Part shown: positions 50,984 through 59,417 of the stretch, piece after piece
How the letters are laid out: each line of letters begins with the position of its first letter
Numbering within the stretch: the stretch's first letter is position 1
NCBI RefSeq assembly: GCF_003837805.1
Contig: NZ_RQIT01000021.1
Location: 62,001-126,000, forward strand
Source: Bradyrhizobium sp. RP6
GTDB lineage: Bacteria; Pseudomonadota; Alphaproteobacteria; Rhizobiales; Xanthobacteraceae
Direction: 5' to 3'
DNA: 64,000 nucleotides
Notes under the pieces: model-generated
Databases searched by the model: none
What the model saw: the letters and a program-made list of their open reading frames with translations, nothing else
Told to the model about the DNA's origin: nothing
Made by a program: the position numbers and the translations under genes

Positions 50984-51985
50984 CTAGAGTCTCACCATGC
51001 GCTTGCCGCGGTTCTCGCCCGCGAGCAGTCCGATCAGCGCCTTCGGTGTGTTCTCGAACCCGTCGATGATGTCCTCCTGAACCTTCAGCTTGCCGGATTT
51101 CACCCAGGCCTGCAGGTCGGCGAGCGCACGCTGGCTCTCCTTCATGTAATCCATCACGATGAAGCCCTGCATGGTCAGCCGCTTCACCACGATCAGCCCG
51201 GGCACGCCGCGAGGGCCATGCGCGGCAGGAGTGCCGTCATATTGCGAAATCGCGCCGCAGCAGGCGATGCGGCCGTAGTTGTTCATCTGTGGCAGGCAGG
51301 CCTCGAGAATGTCGCCGCCGACATTGTCGAAATAGACGTCGATGCCTTTGGGAGCCGCTGCGCGCAGCGCTTTGAAGACGGCGCCGTTCTTGTAGTCCAC
51401 CGCGGCATCGAAGCCGAGCTCGGACGTCAGCCACCTGCACTTGTCTGCGCCGCCGGCGATGCCGATAACGCGACATCCCTTGATCTTCGCGATCTGCCCG
51501 ACGATCGAGCCGACCGAGCCCGCAGCGGCGGAGACCACGACCGTGTCGCCCTCTCTGGGCTTGCCGATCTCCAGGAGGCCGAAATAGGCGGTGAGACCGG
51601 CGATGCCGAACACGCTGAGCAGATGCGTCATCGGCTCGAGCTTCGGCATTTTGGTGAGATGCTTCGCCGGCACCGCGGCATATTCCTGCCAGCCGGTGTC
51701 GCCGAACACGACGTCGCCGGGCGCAAGGTCGGGCGCCTTCGAGCTGACGACCTCGGCGATGGCGCCGCCGGCCATCACGCTGTTGGCTTCGACGGCGGAA
51801 CGATAGGTTGCGCCGTGCATCCAGGCGCGGTTGGCGGCATCGAGCGAGATGTATCGGACGCGCAGCAAGGCCTCGCCGTCCTTCGGCTCCGGCACCGCGC
51901 TCTCCACCATCTTGAAATGTTCGGGACCGAGCTTGCCGCCGGGTTTCTCCACCAAAAGAATCTGGCGATTGATGTTGCCGCTCAT
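50984..51985 (-). CDS. Zinc-independent NADP-dependent medium-chain reductase
   Basis: A 333-residue MDR-superfamily protein of the CurA/leukotriene-B4-dehydrogenase type. The start NRQILLVEKPGGKLGPEHFK, the cofactor motif VVSAAAGSVGSIVGQIAKIK (about 151-170) and VYFDNVGGDILEACLPQMNN are typical. No structural or catalytic zinc Cys/His set is present. It should reduce an activated double bond using NADPH. ATG 51985 follows AAGGGAACGCG. Confidence 0.93.
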   Translation of the reverse strand: MSGNINRQILLVEKPGGKLGPEHFKMVESAVPEPKDGEALLRVRYISLDAANRAWMHGATYRSAVEANSVMAGGAIAEVVSSKAPDLAPGDVVFGDTGWQEYAAVPAKHLTKMPKLEPMTHLLSVFGIAGLTAYFGLLEIGKPREGDTVVVSAAAGSVGSIVGQIAKIKGCRVIGIAGGADKCRWLTSELGFDAAVDYKNGAVFKALRAAAPKGIDVYFDNVGGDILEACLPQMNNYGRIACCGAISQYDGTPAAHGPRGVPGLIVVKRLTMQGFIVMDYMKESQRALADLQAWVKSGKLKVQEDIIDGFENTPKALIGLLAGENRGKRMVRL

Positions 51986-52238
51986 CGCGTTCCCTTCTTC
52001 ATGTGTCTGGCAATTGTTGATGCAGCTGTCGCAAGGAGAACGTGCAAGCCGCATGTGCCGTGCGCCGCGTGAAAGCTAGATCGCCGCGTTCCATTTCACA
52101 ACGGGAACATCCGGCCAACACGACCACGCGCAAAGCGCCACAAGGCGCAAGGACAAGTCTCGCGTCACGGGCGAGCGCCTGAACGTGCCGCTGCAACTCG
52201 GAGAAGCGTTCAGGGCAAGGGGCGATTCAGCCGGCGCC

Positions 52239-52276
52239 AAAAAAAAGCAGCGGCGGTCTTCGTCACGGCCGCGTCA
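52239..52276 (-). terminator. Intrinsic terminator of the 69-residue protein gene
   Basis: On the minus strand GCGGC and GCCGC arms with a short loop are followed by eight T (plus-strand A run 52239-52246). The stop codon of the small gene lies in the hairpin region. Confidence 0.65.
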
Positions 52277-52472
52277 CCATGACGAGGTCCGGCCTTGTGC
52301 GACTGCGCGCCTCCGCTGGCGTCGAAGTGCCTAGCGACACCGTCTGCGTGTGTCTGGGAGCAGAGGGCTTCGTATCCACGCTCTGCTCCATGTAGAGCTG
52401 CCCCGCAACGAGCGTCATGGCTGTGCAGGCCAATACAAACATCGCCAGAGCCAATTGGTGCGCTTCATTCAT
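52263..52472 (-). CDS. Small single-span membrane protein of unknown function
   Basis: A 69-residue protein with one hydrophobic segment (LALAMFVLACTAMTLVAGQL, about 7-26) and a basic, Ser/Thr-rich tail. ATG 52472 follows ACGGAG. The T-run terminator right after the stop makes a real gene likely. No family is recognised. Confidence 0.55.
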   Translation of the reverse strand: MNEAHQLALAMFVLACTAMTLVAGQLYMEQSVDTKPSAPRHTQTVSLGTSTPAEARSRTRPDLVMVTRP

Positions 52473-52731
52473 CTCCGTTTGCCCGATGCAGTTCGAGACA
52501 ATGAAAGTTGCCGATACGAGAGGATTTCATCTCCGGTCGCGACCGACCGGGCGGCGCCTTGTGCTGCTCTTTCCTCCGAACGAGGCGAGGCGACCTTGAT
52601 ATTGCTCAACCTTTGGCTGAAAACCGGCATCCGTCAAACTACTTAGGGAACTCGCCCTAAGATACGACGCGAGCTAGCGAGGCCGGCAGCTCCGCTCGAC
52701 AATGGGCTGATGGATGGAGTTCGGAGGCCCG

Positions 52732-52932
52732 ATGAATCATTCGATCTATAGCGCCGACCGCGCCACCCATTCGAAGATCGTCATCGTCGCATTGCTGGTT
52801 GCAGCGGTCGTCGCCGGTATTGCCGTTTCTTTCCACGCCGACACGAGAACCGCGGCGGTCGAGCGGGCAGCCGTATTCAAGCCCGGAAAGCCGGTGGTCC
52901 TGGGCGGCTCGGCCGCCGTGGCCGTCCGCTGA
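52732..52932 (+). CDS. Small membrane protein of unknown function
   Basis: A 66-residue protein with one strong helix (IVIVALLVAAVVAGIAVSF, about 17-35) flanked by a polar N-terminus and a mixed tail ending VVLGGSAAVAVR. ATG 52732 follows CGGAGGCCC and is better placed than the ATG at 52714. It is 15 bases ahead of an even smaller membrane-protein gene, so they form a mini-operon. Confidence 0.7.
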   Translation: MNHSIYSADRATHSKIVIVALLVAAVVAGIAVSFHADTRTAAVERAAVFKPGKPVVLGGSAAVAVR

Positions 52933-52947
52933 TCCGGAGGATTTGCA

Positions 52948-53061
52948 ATGCGCAAGAGCAGAACCGAGACCGGAGCTGTCGCCGAGTCGTTCGACCCGGC
53001 GTTGTGGTCAGTCGCAGCCGTCCTCAGCGGGGCGGTGGTCTATCTCGCGTGCCTGATCTAG
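52948..53061 (+). CDS. Very small (37-residue) membrane protein
   Basis: It reads MRKSRTETGAVAESFDPA, then a hydrophobic span LWSVAAVLSGAVVYLACLI to the stop TAG. The start follows GGAGG at a good distance. A charged head and one membrane helix suggest a regulatory or assembly peptide. It was found by eye because of its size and its tie to the gene upstream; conservation would need checking. Confidence 0.6.
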   Translation: MRKSRTETGAVAESFDPALWSVAAVLSGAVVYLACLI

Positions 53062-53309
53062 CGTGCGGAGAATAGTTCCGAAGTCGGGACGCTCCTGCGA
53101 GCAATCGCAGAATGCGCGTTGACGCAGGTTACCATTGTTTGCGCTGGCGCAACCGACACGTCCAGGATTTGCAATAGCGTCTTCGAGCCTGGCGGCTTCT
53201 CTCTGAAACCCAAACGCAGTTGCCATGGCGGCGAGGCTCGGTATTCCGGGCCTCGTTCCATTTCAATCGACGCGCGCTCGCGCGCGATACGGCAATTGGC
53301 GCCGGCAGT

Positions 53310-54239
53310 TCAGAGGGATGTCTCGAAAATGCGATCCAGCGCCGCGTCATAGGTCGTCTGAACCAGTCCGGGATGGAGCCGTCCGAGCGCCTCCATCATC
53401 ACCCCGGAATTGATCTCGAGCACGCGCCAGATGCCGTCGACCCGGACCACGTCGATGGAGGCGAAGGTGATGCCGATGAAGTTTGCGGCGTCGATGGCGA
53501 GCTTCGCACAGTCAGCCCGAACCTCGCCCTCATCGAGGAGGATCGGCTTTGCGCCGGCGTCGAGATTGTGCCGCCAGGTCAGGAGGCGCCGTTCCCCCTT
53601 GGGAACGATGGCGTTGAGCTCGTGCGCAGCGAGTTCGTGCAGACGTCCGTCCTGTCCCGCCGCGCTCGCCAGCTCACGTAACGTCTGCATGCCGTCGCCG
53701 ACGACCGACGGCCGCTCCTTGCGGTAGACGATCATCGGCTTGCCATCGAGCACGATCACGCGGACTTCCTCCTCGATCTCGACATAGGGGGCGATCACCA
53801 GCCCAAGGCCGGACGAGAAGATCTCGGTGATGGCGCGGTCGAGCTCGTCGCTGCTCGTCGCCTTGAACACGGCGCGTCCGGACGTGCCCTCGTTCGGCTT
53901 CACCACCACGCCTTGCGGATTCCGGGCGAGCAGTGCCAGCATGCCCTGGCGCCAATCGGTCCCGGCGACGTGCACGCCCATGCTCGGATTGAGGAAGAGG
54001 TGGTGAGGAACGCACGGCACGCCGGCCATCTCCAGCGCCTCGGCGGTGGCCGATTTATCGTTGGCGAGGCGGTGGGCGATGGCGCTGTTGAGTCCGATGT
54101 CGTAGCCGAAGGCGAAGCGGCACCTCGCACCTTTGCGCATCGCGATCAGCCAGCCCCTGGCGCGGACATCGACTGCGATGTCGTGCTCCGCGCAATAGCG
54201 CCTGATCGCCTGAACGAAGATTCGCTCGCCGCCTGCCAT
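53310..54239 (-). CDS. ATP-grasp domain protein (cyanophycin-synthetase/RimK-like)
   Basis: A 309-residue ATP-grasp ligase. NDKSATAEALEMAGVPCVPH (about 67-86) begins the fold, GVVVKPNEGTSGRAVF (about 113-128) gives the ATP Lys, IAPYVEIEEEVRVIVLDGK the grasp strand and WRVLEINSGVMMEALG (about 275-290) the Mg-binding end. It would form an amide or peptide bond using ATP. ATG 54239 is preferred; an extension to 54443 lacks fold content. The product cannot be named. It diverges from fpr over a 373-base gap. Confidence 0.88.
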   Translation of the reverse strand: MAGGERIFVQAIRRYCAEHDIAVDVRARGWLIAMRKGARCRFAFGYDIGLNSAIAHRLANDKSATAEALEMAGVPCVPHHLFLNPSMGVHVAGTDWRQGMLALLARNPQGVVVKPNEGTSGRAVFKATSSDELDRAITEIFSSGLGLVIAPYVEIEEEVRVIVLDGKPMIVYRKERPSVVGDGMQTLRELASAAGQDGRLHELAAHELNAIVPKGERRLLTWRHNLDAGAKPILLDEGEVRADCAKLAIDAANFIGITFASIDVVRVDGIWRVLEINSGVMMEALGRLHPGLVQTTYDAALDRIFETSL

Positions 54240-54612
54240 GGTCTTTCGTCGTTCCTGTCGCCAAAAGCCGCAAAAATGCGGAAATCGGCGCCAATGGGGA
54301 TGAAATTCAGAGCTATTCTTAATGAAATTCTCGCGAGCGCGACGGAAATTAAGTGCTTCAATCCAGCCCAGCAGGGAAAAGAAATTGCCTCCCTCATGCG
54401 CCCGGCAGCAGATTTCTGAATGATGTGACCAGTTCTGCCGCAAATGCCGGTTTGACCGGCATCAATTGCATCCGGAACGAGGTTGATTATTGGTCTCAAT
54501 GGCGTAGATCACACAGGCGAAATCCTCCGCCATGGCAAATGGTGTCCGCCCCGCTTCCAGGGCCGGGCAACGCTTTTGCCCTAAAACCGCAGTTATTCGG
54601 AAATCGAGAATC
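54240..54612. other. Divergent intergenic region between ATP-grasp gene and fpr
   Basis: 373 bases that are more AT-rich than the flanks (for instance CTATTCTTAATGAAATTC near 54312). No supported gene. It must contain the two divergent promoters and includes the 19-base palindrome listed separately. Confidence 0.6.
54445..54463. promoter_or_regulatory. Perfect 19-base palindrome, possible operator
   Basis: ATGCCGGT-TTG-ACCGGCAT, 8-base arms and a 3-base centre, about 150 bases before the fpr start and 206 before the ATP-grasp start. The form suits a dimeric regulator site. No regulator gene is adjacent. Confidence 0.5.
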
Positions 54613-55386
54613 ATGAGCGCGTTTTACCGAGAGAAGGTTCTTTCCGTCCACCACTGGACCGACACGCTGTTCAGCTTTCGCGCCACCCGCGATACCGGCT
54701 TCCGCTTCCAGAACGGCCAGTTCGCCATGATCGGACTCGAAGTCGACGGCCGTCCGCTGCTGCGCGCCTACAGCATGGCGAGCGCCAATCACGAGGAACA
54801 GCTCGAGTTCTTCTCGATCAAGGTTCAGGACGGCCCGCTCACCTCGCGCCTGCAGAAGATCAAGGAAGGCGATACCATCCTGGTCGGCCGCAAGGCGACC
54901 GGCACGCTGATCACCGACAATCTGCTTCCCGGCAAGCGGCTGTTGTTGCTCTCGACCGGCACCGGCCTCGCGCCCTTCGCGAGCCTGATCAAGGATCCCG
55001 AGGTCTACGACCAGTTCGAGTCGATCGTGCTGGTGCATGGCTGCCGCCAGGTCTCCGAGCTCGCCTATGGCGAGAAGCTCGTCGCGACCTTACGCGAGGA
55101 TGAGCTGTTCGGCGAGCTGCTCGCGGACAAGCTCGTCTATTATCCGACCGTGACCCGTGAGCCGTTCAGGAACCGCGGCCGCATCACCGACCTCATCAGC
55201 TCCGAGCAGATCTTCAACGACATCGGCCAAGGTCCGCTCGATATCGAAACCGACCGCATCATGATGTGCGGCAGCCCGGCGATGCTCGAAGAGCTGAAGG
55301 TGATGTTCGAGAGCCGCGACTTCATCGAGGGCTCCGGCAACAAGCCCGGCCATTTCGTGATCGAGAAGGCCTTCGTCGAGCGGTAA
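54613..55386 (+). CDS. fpr: Ferredoxin/flavodoxin-NADP+ reductase
   Basis: A 257-residue FAD enzyme moving electrons between NADPH and ferredoxin or flavodoxin. The FAD motif RAYSMAS (about 53-59), GTGLAPFASLI for NADP (about 116-126), VLVHGCR and the C-terminal HFVIEKAFVER match bacterial subclass-I FPRs. ATG 54613 opens the standard N-terminus MSAFYREKVLSVHHWTDTLF. Supports oxidative-stress defence and ferredoxin-dependent enzymes. Confidence 0.96.
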   Translation: MSAFYREKVLSVHHWTDTLFSFRATRDTGFRFQNGQFAMIGLEVDGRPLLRAYSMASANHEEQLEFFSIKVQDGPLTSRLQKIKEGDTILVGRKATGTLITDNLLPGKRLLLLSTGTGLAPFASLIKDPEVYDQFESIVLVHGCRQVSELAYGEKLVATLREDELFGELLADKLVYYPTVTREPFRNRGRITDLISSEQIFNDIGQGPLDIETDRIMMCGSPAMLEELKVMFESRDFIEGSGNKPGHFVIEKAFVER

Positions 55387-55790
55387 GCTCCGTTGAAGAA
55401 GTGGCGTGATCGCGCGCCACACTCAACTCGTCGTCCCGGACAAGCGAAGCGCCGATCGGGGACCTATAACCACAGGCCGTGGTTATGCGAAGGCTCGGAG
55501 TGACAGCTTTCCTCCAGTCGTCAAATCCCGTTGATGTGGATGCCGGACTCGCGCTTGCCCGGAGCGTCAGCTGAGCTTGTGGAATCCAGAGTGGCCCCCT
55601 CGCAACCCAAAAGGGGCCCTGCGGCCCGCCGCAGCTTCCTCTCAACACCTCTGCTGCAGTGCAGCAGCCCGCCATCGGGCTGATTGATTTGTCTCCGCCG
55701 AATTCGCTAGCCTGAAACAAGGGCCGCGTCATATCCGTATGACAGGCGCAGGCGTATCGTACCGCCTCATGCTGGCGAGAGGATCGGATC
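55387..55790. other. Intergenic region with a partial family C repeat
   Basis: 404 bases without a supported gene. A GTGGCG/CGCCAC hairpin (55401-55420) follows fpr. A shortened family C element is at 55429-55504 (GTCGTCCCGGACAAGCG, then CCACAGGCCGTGGTTATG). The remainder has GC-rich short hairpins such as GGCCCTGCGGCCC and the promoter for the next gene. Confidence 0.6.
55429..55504. repeat. Dispersed palindromic repeat, family C (partial copy 2)
   Basis: Begins GTCGTCCCGGACAAGCGAAG as at 5659, contains CCTATAACCACAGGCCGTGG and lacks the complementary closing arm found in copy 1. Confidence 0.72.
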
Positions 55791-57494
55791 GTGGCCGACG
55801 ACAACAAGACGCGGGAATCGCCTCAACACTCATCCCCCAAACGCCTGCCGCTGGCGGAAGAGGGGGTCATGGAAACCCTGCTGCTGCCGTTCTCGCCGCG
55901 CTTCATCGTGCTGACGATCTGTGCGGTGGTCACCGCGCTCCTGATCGGCATCGGCCTCGCGGATCGCAAGATCTTCGACATCATGCTGGTCCCGATCCTG
56001 ATCTTCGGCGCGCTGACGCTGCTCGGTGTCCGCGATCTCCTGCAGAAGAGCCACGCGGTGCTGCGCAACTACCCGATCTCCGCGCATATCCGCTTCCTGC
56101 TCGAAGAGATCCGGCCCGAGATGCGGCAGTATTTCTTCGAGAGCGAGAAGGATGGCATGCCGTTCTCGCGAGACACCCGCGCGGTGGTCTATCAGCGCGC
56201 CAAGATGGAGCTCGACAAGCGGCCGTTCGGCACCCAGGAGGACGTCTACCGCGAGGGCTATGAGTGGATGCACCACTCGGTCTCGCCGAAGGCGCATGCC
56301 ACGGAGAAATTCCGTGTCATGATCGGTGGGCCGGATTGCGCAAAACCCTATTCGGCCTCGGTGTTCAACATCTCGGCGATGAGTTTTGGCGCGCTCAGCC
56401 CGAATGCGGTGCGGGCACTGAATGCCGGCGCCAAAAAGGGCGGCTTCGCGCACGACACCGGCGAGGGCGGCGTCAGCCCCTATCACCGCGAGATGGGCGG
56501 CGACATCATCTGGGAGATCGGCTCGGGCTATTTCGGCTGCCGCCATCTTGACGGCAGCTTCGATCCCGAAGCTTTCGCGCGCGTTGCCAGCGACGACCAG
56601 ATCAAGATGGTCGAGCTCAAGGTCAGCCAGGGCGCCAAGCCCGGTCATGGCGGCGTGCTGCCGGCGGCCAAGGTCTCTGAGGAGATCTCCAAGATCCGCG
56701 GCGTCGCCATGGGCGAGGACTGCATCTCGCCGGCCTCGCACCGCGCGTTCTCGACGCCGGTTGGCATGATGCAGTTCATCGCCGAGATGCGCCGCCTGTC
56801 CGGTGGCAAGCCGGCCGGCTTCAAGCTGTGCATCGGCCATCCCTGGGAATTCCTGGCGATCTGCAAGGCGATGCTTCAGACCGGCATCTATCCCGACTTC
56901 ATCGTCGTGGACGGCAATGAGGGTGGCACCGGTGCGGCCCCGCTGGAGTTCATGGATCATCTGGGCATGCCGATGCGCGAGGGCGTCAATTTCGTCCACA
57001 ACGCGCTGGTCGGCATCAATGCGCGCGACCGCATCAAGATCGGCGCCTCCGGCAAGATCGCGACGGCCTTCGACATGGCCCGCGCGATGGCGATCGGCGC
57101 CGACTGGTGCAATTCGGCACGCGGCTTCATGTTCTCGCTCGGCTGCATCCAGTCGCTGAGCTGCCACACCGACCGTTGCCCGACCGGGGTAGCGACGCAG
57201 GACCCGACGCGGGCGCGCGCGCTCTACGTGCCGCTCAAGATCGACCGCGTAAAAAATTACCATCATGCGACCCTGCACTCGCTGACGGAGCTCATTGCCG
57301 CGGCCGGCCTCGAACATCCGCAGCAGCTGCGCCCGATTCACTTCAGCCAGCGGACGTCGACGACCCAGGTGCAATCCTTCGCGCAGCTCTATCCGGCGCT
57401 GCGCCCGGGCGAGCTGCTCGAAGGCACGCAAGACCCGCGCTTCCGCGACGCCTGGCGGATGGCGCGCGCCGAGACGTTCCAGCCGGCGCCGTAG
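55791..57494 (+). CDS. Membrane-anchored glutamate-synthase-like FMN protein
   Basis: A 567-residue protein from GTG 55791 (VADDNKTRES) after GAGAGGATC. Two N-terminal helices (IVLTICAVVTALLIGIGLA and IMLVPILIFGALTLLGV) precede a Glu_synthase FMN barrel: PYSASVFNISAMSFGALSPN (about 185), VELKVSQGAKPGHGGVLP (about 275) and DGNEGGTGAAPLEFMDHLG (about 365). SCHTDRCPTGVATQ (about 458) with an earlier Cys gives the C-x5-C-x4-C [3Fe-4S] motif. It lacks the GATase and GXGXG domains of GltB, so it is not a full synthase; an electron-transfer or redox-enzyme role is possible. Confidence 0.88.
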   Translation: MADDNKTRESPQHSSPKRLPLAEEGVMETLLLPFSPRFIVLTICAVVTALLIGIGLADRKIFDIMLVPILIFGALTLLGVRDLLQKSHAVLRNYPISAHIRFLLEEIRPEMRQYFFESEKDGMPFSRDTRAVVYQRAKMELDKRPFGTQEDVYREGYEWMHHSVSPKAHATEKFRVMIGGPDCAKPYSASVFNISAMSFGALSPNAVRALNAGAKKGGFAHDTGEGGVSPYHREMGGDIIWEIGSGYFGCRHLDGSFDPEAFARVASDDQIKMVELKVSQGAKPGHGGVLPAAKVSEEISKIRGVAMGEDCISPASHRAFSTPVGMMQFIAEMRRLSGGKPAGFKLCIGHPWEFLAICKAMLQTGIYPDFIVVDGNEGGTGAAPLEFMDHLGMPMREGVNFVHNALVGINARDRIKIGASGKIATAFDMARAMAIGADWCNSARGFMFSLGCIQSLSCHTDRCPTGVATQDPTRARALYVPLKIDRVKNYHHATLHSLTELIAAAGLEHPQQLRPIHFSQRTSTTQVQSFAQLYPALRPGELLEGTQDPRFRDAWRMARAETFQPAP

Positions 57495-57591
57495 GATGCC
57501 GGCCGCGGCAGGCAGGCACGCGGGCCGCAAATTTGTCGCGAGCGGGGGGTGGGCTTAACGGTTGGTTCAGCTTTGGGTGTAAATTGCGCCC

Positions 57592-57831
57592 ATGGACGAG
57601 CGACGCAGCAAATCGAGGCACCGCGTGCTGAAGGCCGGAACCATCGAGTTCGGCGGCGGTGCGATCGACTGTACCGTTCGCAATCTCTCCGATACCGGCG
57701 CCGCACTCGACGTCACCAGCCCAGTCGGCATCCCCCAGTATTTCACTCTGTTCGTGCAGGCCGACGGAACGCATCTGTCCTGCACTGTGGTCTGGCGCAA
57801 GGAAAAGCGGATCGGGGTGAGGTTCGGATGA
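57592..57831 (+). CDS. PilZ domain protein (c-di-GMP binding)
   Basis: A 79-residue stand-alone PilZ domain. The RxxxR block is in ERRSKSRHRVLKAG (about 3-16) and the D/NxSxxG block is NLSDTGAAL (about 32-40). LFVQADGTHLSCTVVWRKEK completes the barrel. Both c-di-GMP motifs are kept, so it should bind the second messenger and control an unidentified partner. Confidence 0.92.
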   Translation: MDERRSKSRHRVLKAGTIEFGGGAIDCTVRNLSDTGAALDVTSPVGIPQYFTLFVQADGTHLSCTVVWRKEKRIGVRFG

Positions 57832-57878
57832 CGCTCGCCGTGTGACGCGCGCTTGTCCGGGACGACGGCCATTTCAAC

Positions 57879-59174
57879 TCACGCCGCTGCCTGCTCGCCC
57901 CGCCGGGTTGCCAGGATCTTGTCGATCCTCCGTCCGTCGAGATCGACCACCTCGATGTGCCAGCCGCGGAAGTCGAAGGCGTCGCCGGCGTTGGGCAGCG
58001 CGTTGAACTGTTGCAGCACCAGGCCCGCCACCGTGTTGTAGCGGTGCGGCGGCAGTTCGACGCCGAGCAGCTCGCCGAATTCGTCGACCGGCATCCAGCC
58101 GGAGATCAGCAGCGAGTCGTCGGCGCGCCTGACATAGGCCGGCTCCGGCGGCCCCGCCTCGGAATGGAAGGCGCCGACGATCGACTCGAGGATGTCGGCA
58201 GCCGTCACCATGCCTTCGAAGGCACCGTATTCGTCGTAGACGAGGCCGACGTGAACCGGAGCAGCTTTCAGGATGGTCAGCACGTCGCGCGCATCTGCCG
58301 ACACCGGAATGCCCGGTGCCTCGCGCACGAGCGCGCGCAGGTCCGGCGTGCGCTCGTCCATATAGGCAACCAGCAGGTCCTTGGCCTGGAGCACGCCGAT
58401 CGGCTTGTCGCGGTCGCCGTCGCAGACGGGAAAGCGCGAATGCGGGCTCTTGGCGATGATCTCCCGGATGGCGGCCGGATCGTCGTTCAGGTCGATCTCG
58501 TCGACCTCCGTGCGCGGCGTCATGACCGCGCCGACCGGCCGGTCGCCGAGCCGCATCACGCCGGCGATCATCTCCTTCTCTCCAGGCTCGAGCACGCCCG
58601 CGCTCTCGGCCTCACGGACGAGGTGATGGATCTCGTCCTCCGAGACCTTTTCCTCCGTCTTGCCGCCGCGGCCGAGCAGCGCGAGGATCAGCTTTCCGGA
58701 GAGGTCGAGCAGAAAAACAAGCGGCAGCGATATCTTCGCAAGCGTGTGCATCGCGGGCGCGACGCGGACCGCGATGCTTTCGGGATCGCGTAGCGCCACC
58801 TGCTTCGGCACCAGCTCGCCGACGATCAAGGTCGCATAGGTGATGAGCGTGACCACGAGCCCGACCCCGACGATGTCGGCAATGCCCTTGGAGAGGCCGA
58901 GCTCGAGCAGCCATTGCGTCAGCCGCTGCCCGAGCGTCGCGCCCGAGAACGCGCCGGAGAGCACGCCGACCAGCGTGATGCCGATCTGCACCGTCGACAG
59001 GAACTTGCCGGGATCGGCTGCCAGCGTCTGCGCCCGCTCGGCGCCGCGCACGCCCTTGGCCGCGAGCAGCGACAGCCGCGCCGGACGTGACGAGACCACG
59101 GCCAGTTCGGACATCGAGAGCAAACCGTTGATGACGATCAGGATGACGACGATGACGAGTTCGAGCGAGAGCAT
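57879..59174 (-). CDS. Hemolysin-type CNNM/CBS/CorC_HlyC membrane protein
   Basis: A 431-residue protein. Residues 1-200 form a DUF21/CNNM membrane domain (SLELVIVVILIVINGLLSMS, GITLVGVLSGAFSGATL, VVTLITYATLIVGELVPKQV). A tandem CBS pair spans about 215-330 (DRPVGAVMTPRTEV, KPIGVLQAKDLL, EGMVTAADILESIVGA), and CorC_HlyC is at about 345-425. Family members handle Mg2+ or Co2+ efflux. ATG 59174 follows GGAAGG; an upstream extension has no fold content. The old name hemolysin is misleading. Confidence 0.93.
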   Translation of the reverse strand: MLSLELVIVVILIVINGLLSMSELAVVSSRPARLSLLAAKGVRGAERAQTLAADPGKFLSTVQIGITLVGVLSGAFSGATLGQRLTQWLLELGLSKGIADIVGVGLVVTLITYATLIVGELVPKQVALRDPESIAVRVAPAMHTLAKISLPLVFLLDLSGKLILALLGRGGKTEEKVSEDEIHHLVREAESAGVLEPGEKEMIAGVMRLGDRPVGAVMTPRTEVDEIDLNDDPAAIREIIAKSPHSRFPVCDGDRDKPIGVLQAKDLLVAYMDERTPDLRALVREAPGIPVSADARDVLTILKAAPVHVGLVYDEYGAFEGMVTAADILESIVGAFHSEAGPPEPAYVRRADDSLLISGWMPVDEFGELLGVELPPHRYNTVAGLVLQQFNALPNAGDAFDFRGWHIEVVDLDGRRIDKILATRRGEQAAA

Positions 59175-59417
59175 TGACCTTCCGGAGGTAAGTAAGTGTG
59201 TCACAGATGACGCCAAGCCATCTCGATATAGGTATTCGGTGAGGAGATGCTGCCAATTCCGCGCATTCGGGCACCGAAGGGAACTGGCGTCCGGCAATGT
59301 TCCCGAGGCCTCCGCGACAACCTGACACTCAGCGGAACTACGGACGTTGCTTAACGCCCCCTTAGTGGCCGCCCGCTAGATTTTCGACATTGCAGAAATA
59401 AATTCGGGGAAATCAGG

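Noticed and set aside
53062-53309. Possible small protein frames on both strands in the gap before the ATP-grasp gene
   Set aside because: Frames overlap each other, lack ribosome sites and show no recognisable fold; a decayed fragment cannot be excluded but cannot be supported.
54240-54443. Upstream extension of the ATP-grasp gene
   Set aside because: The added 68 residues are Phe/Arg-rich without fold content and the ATG at 54239 precedes the conserved region.
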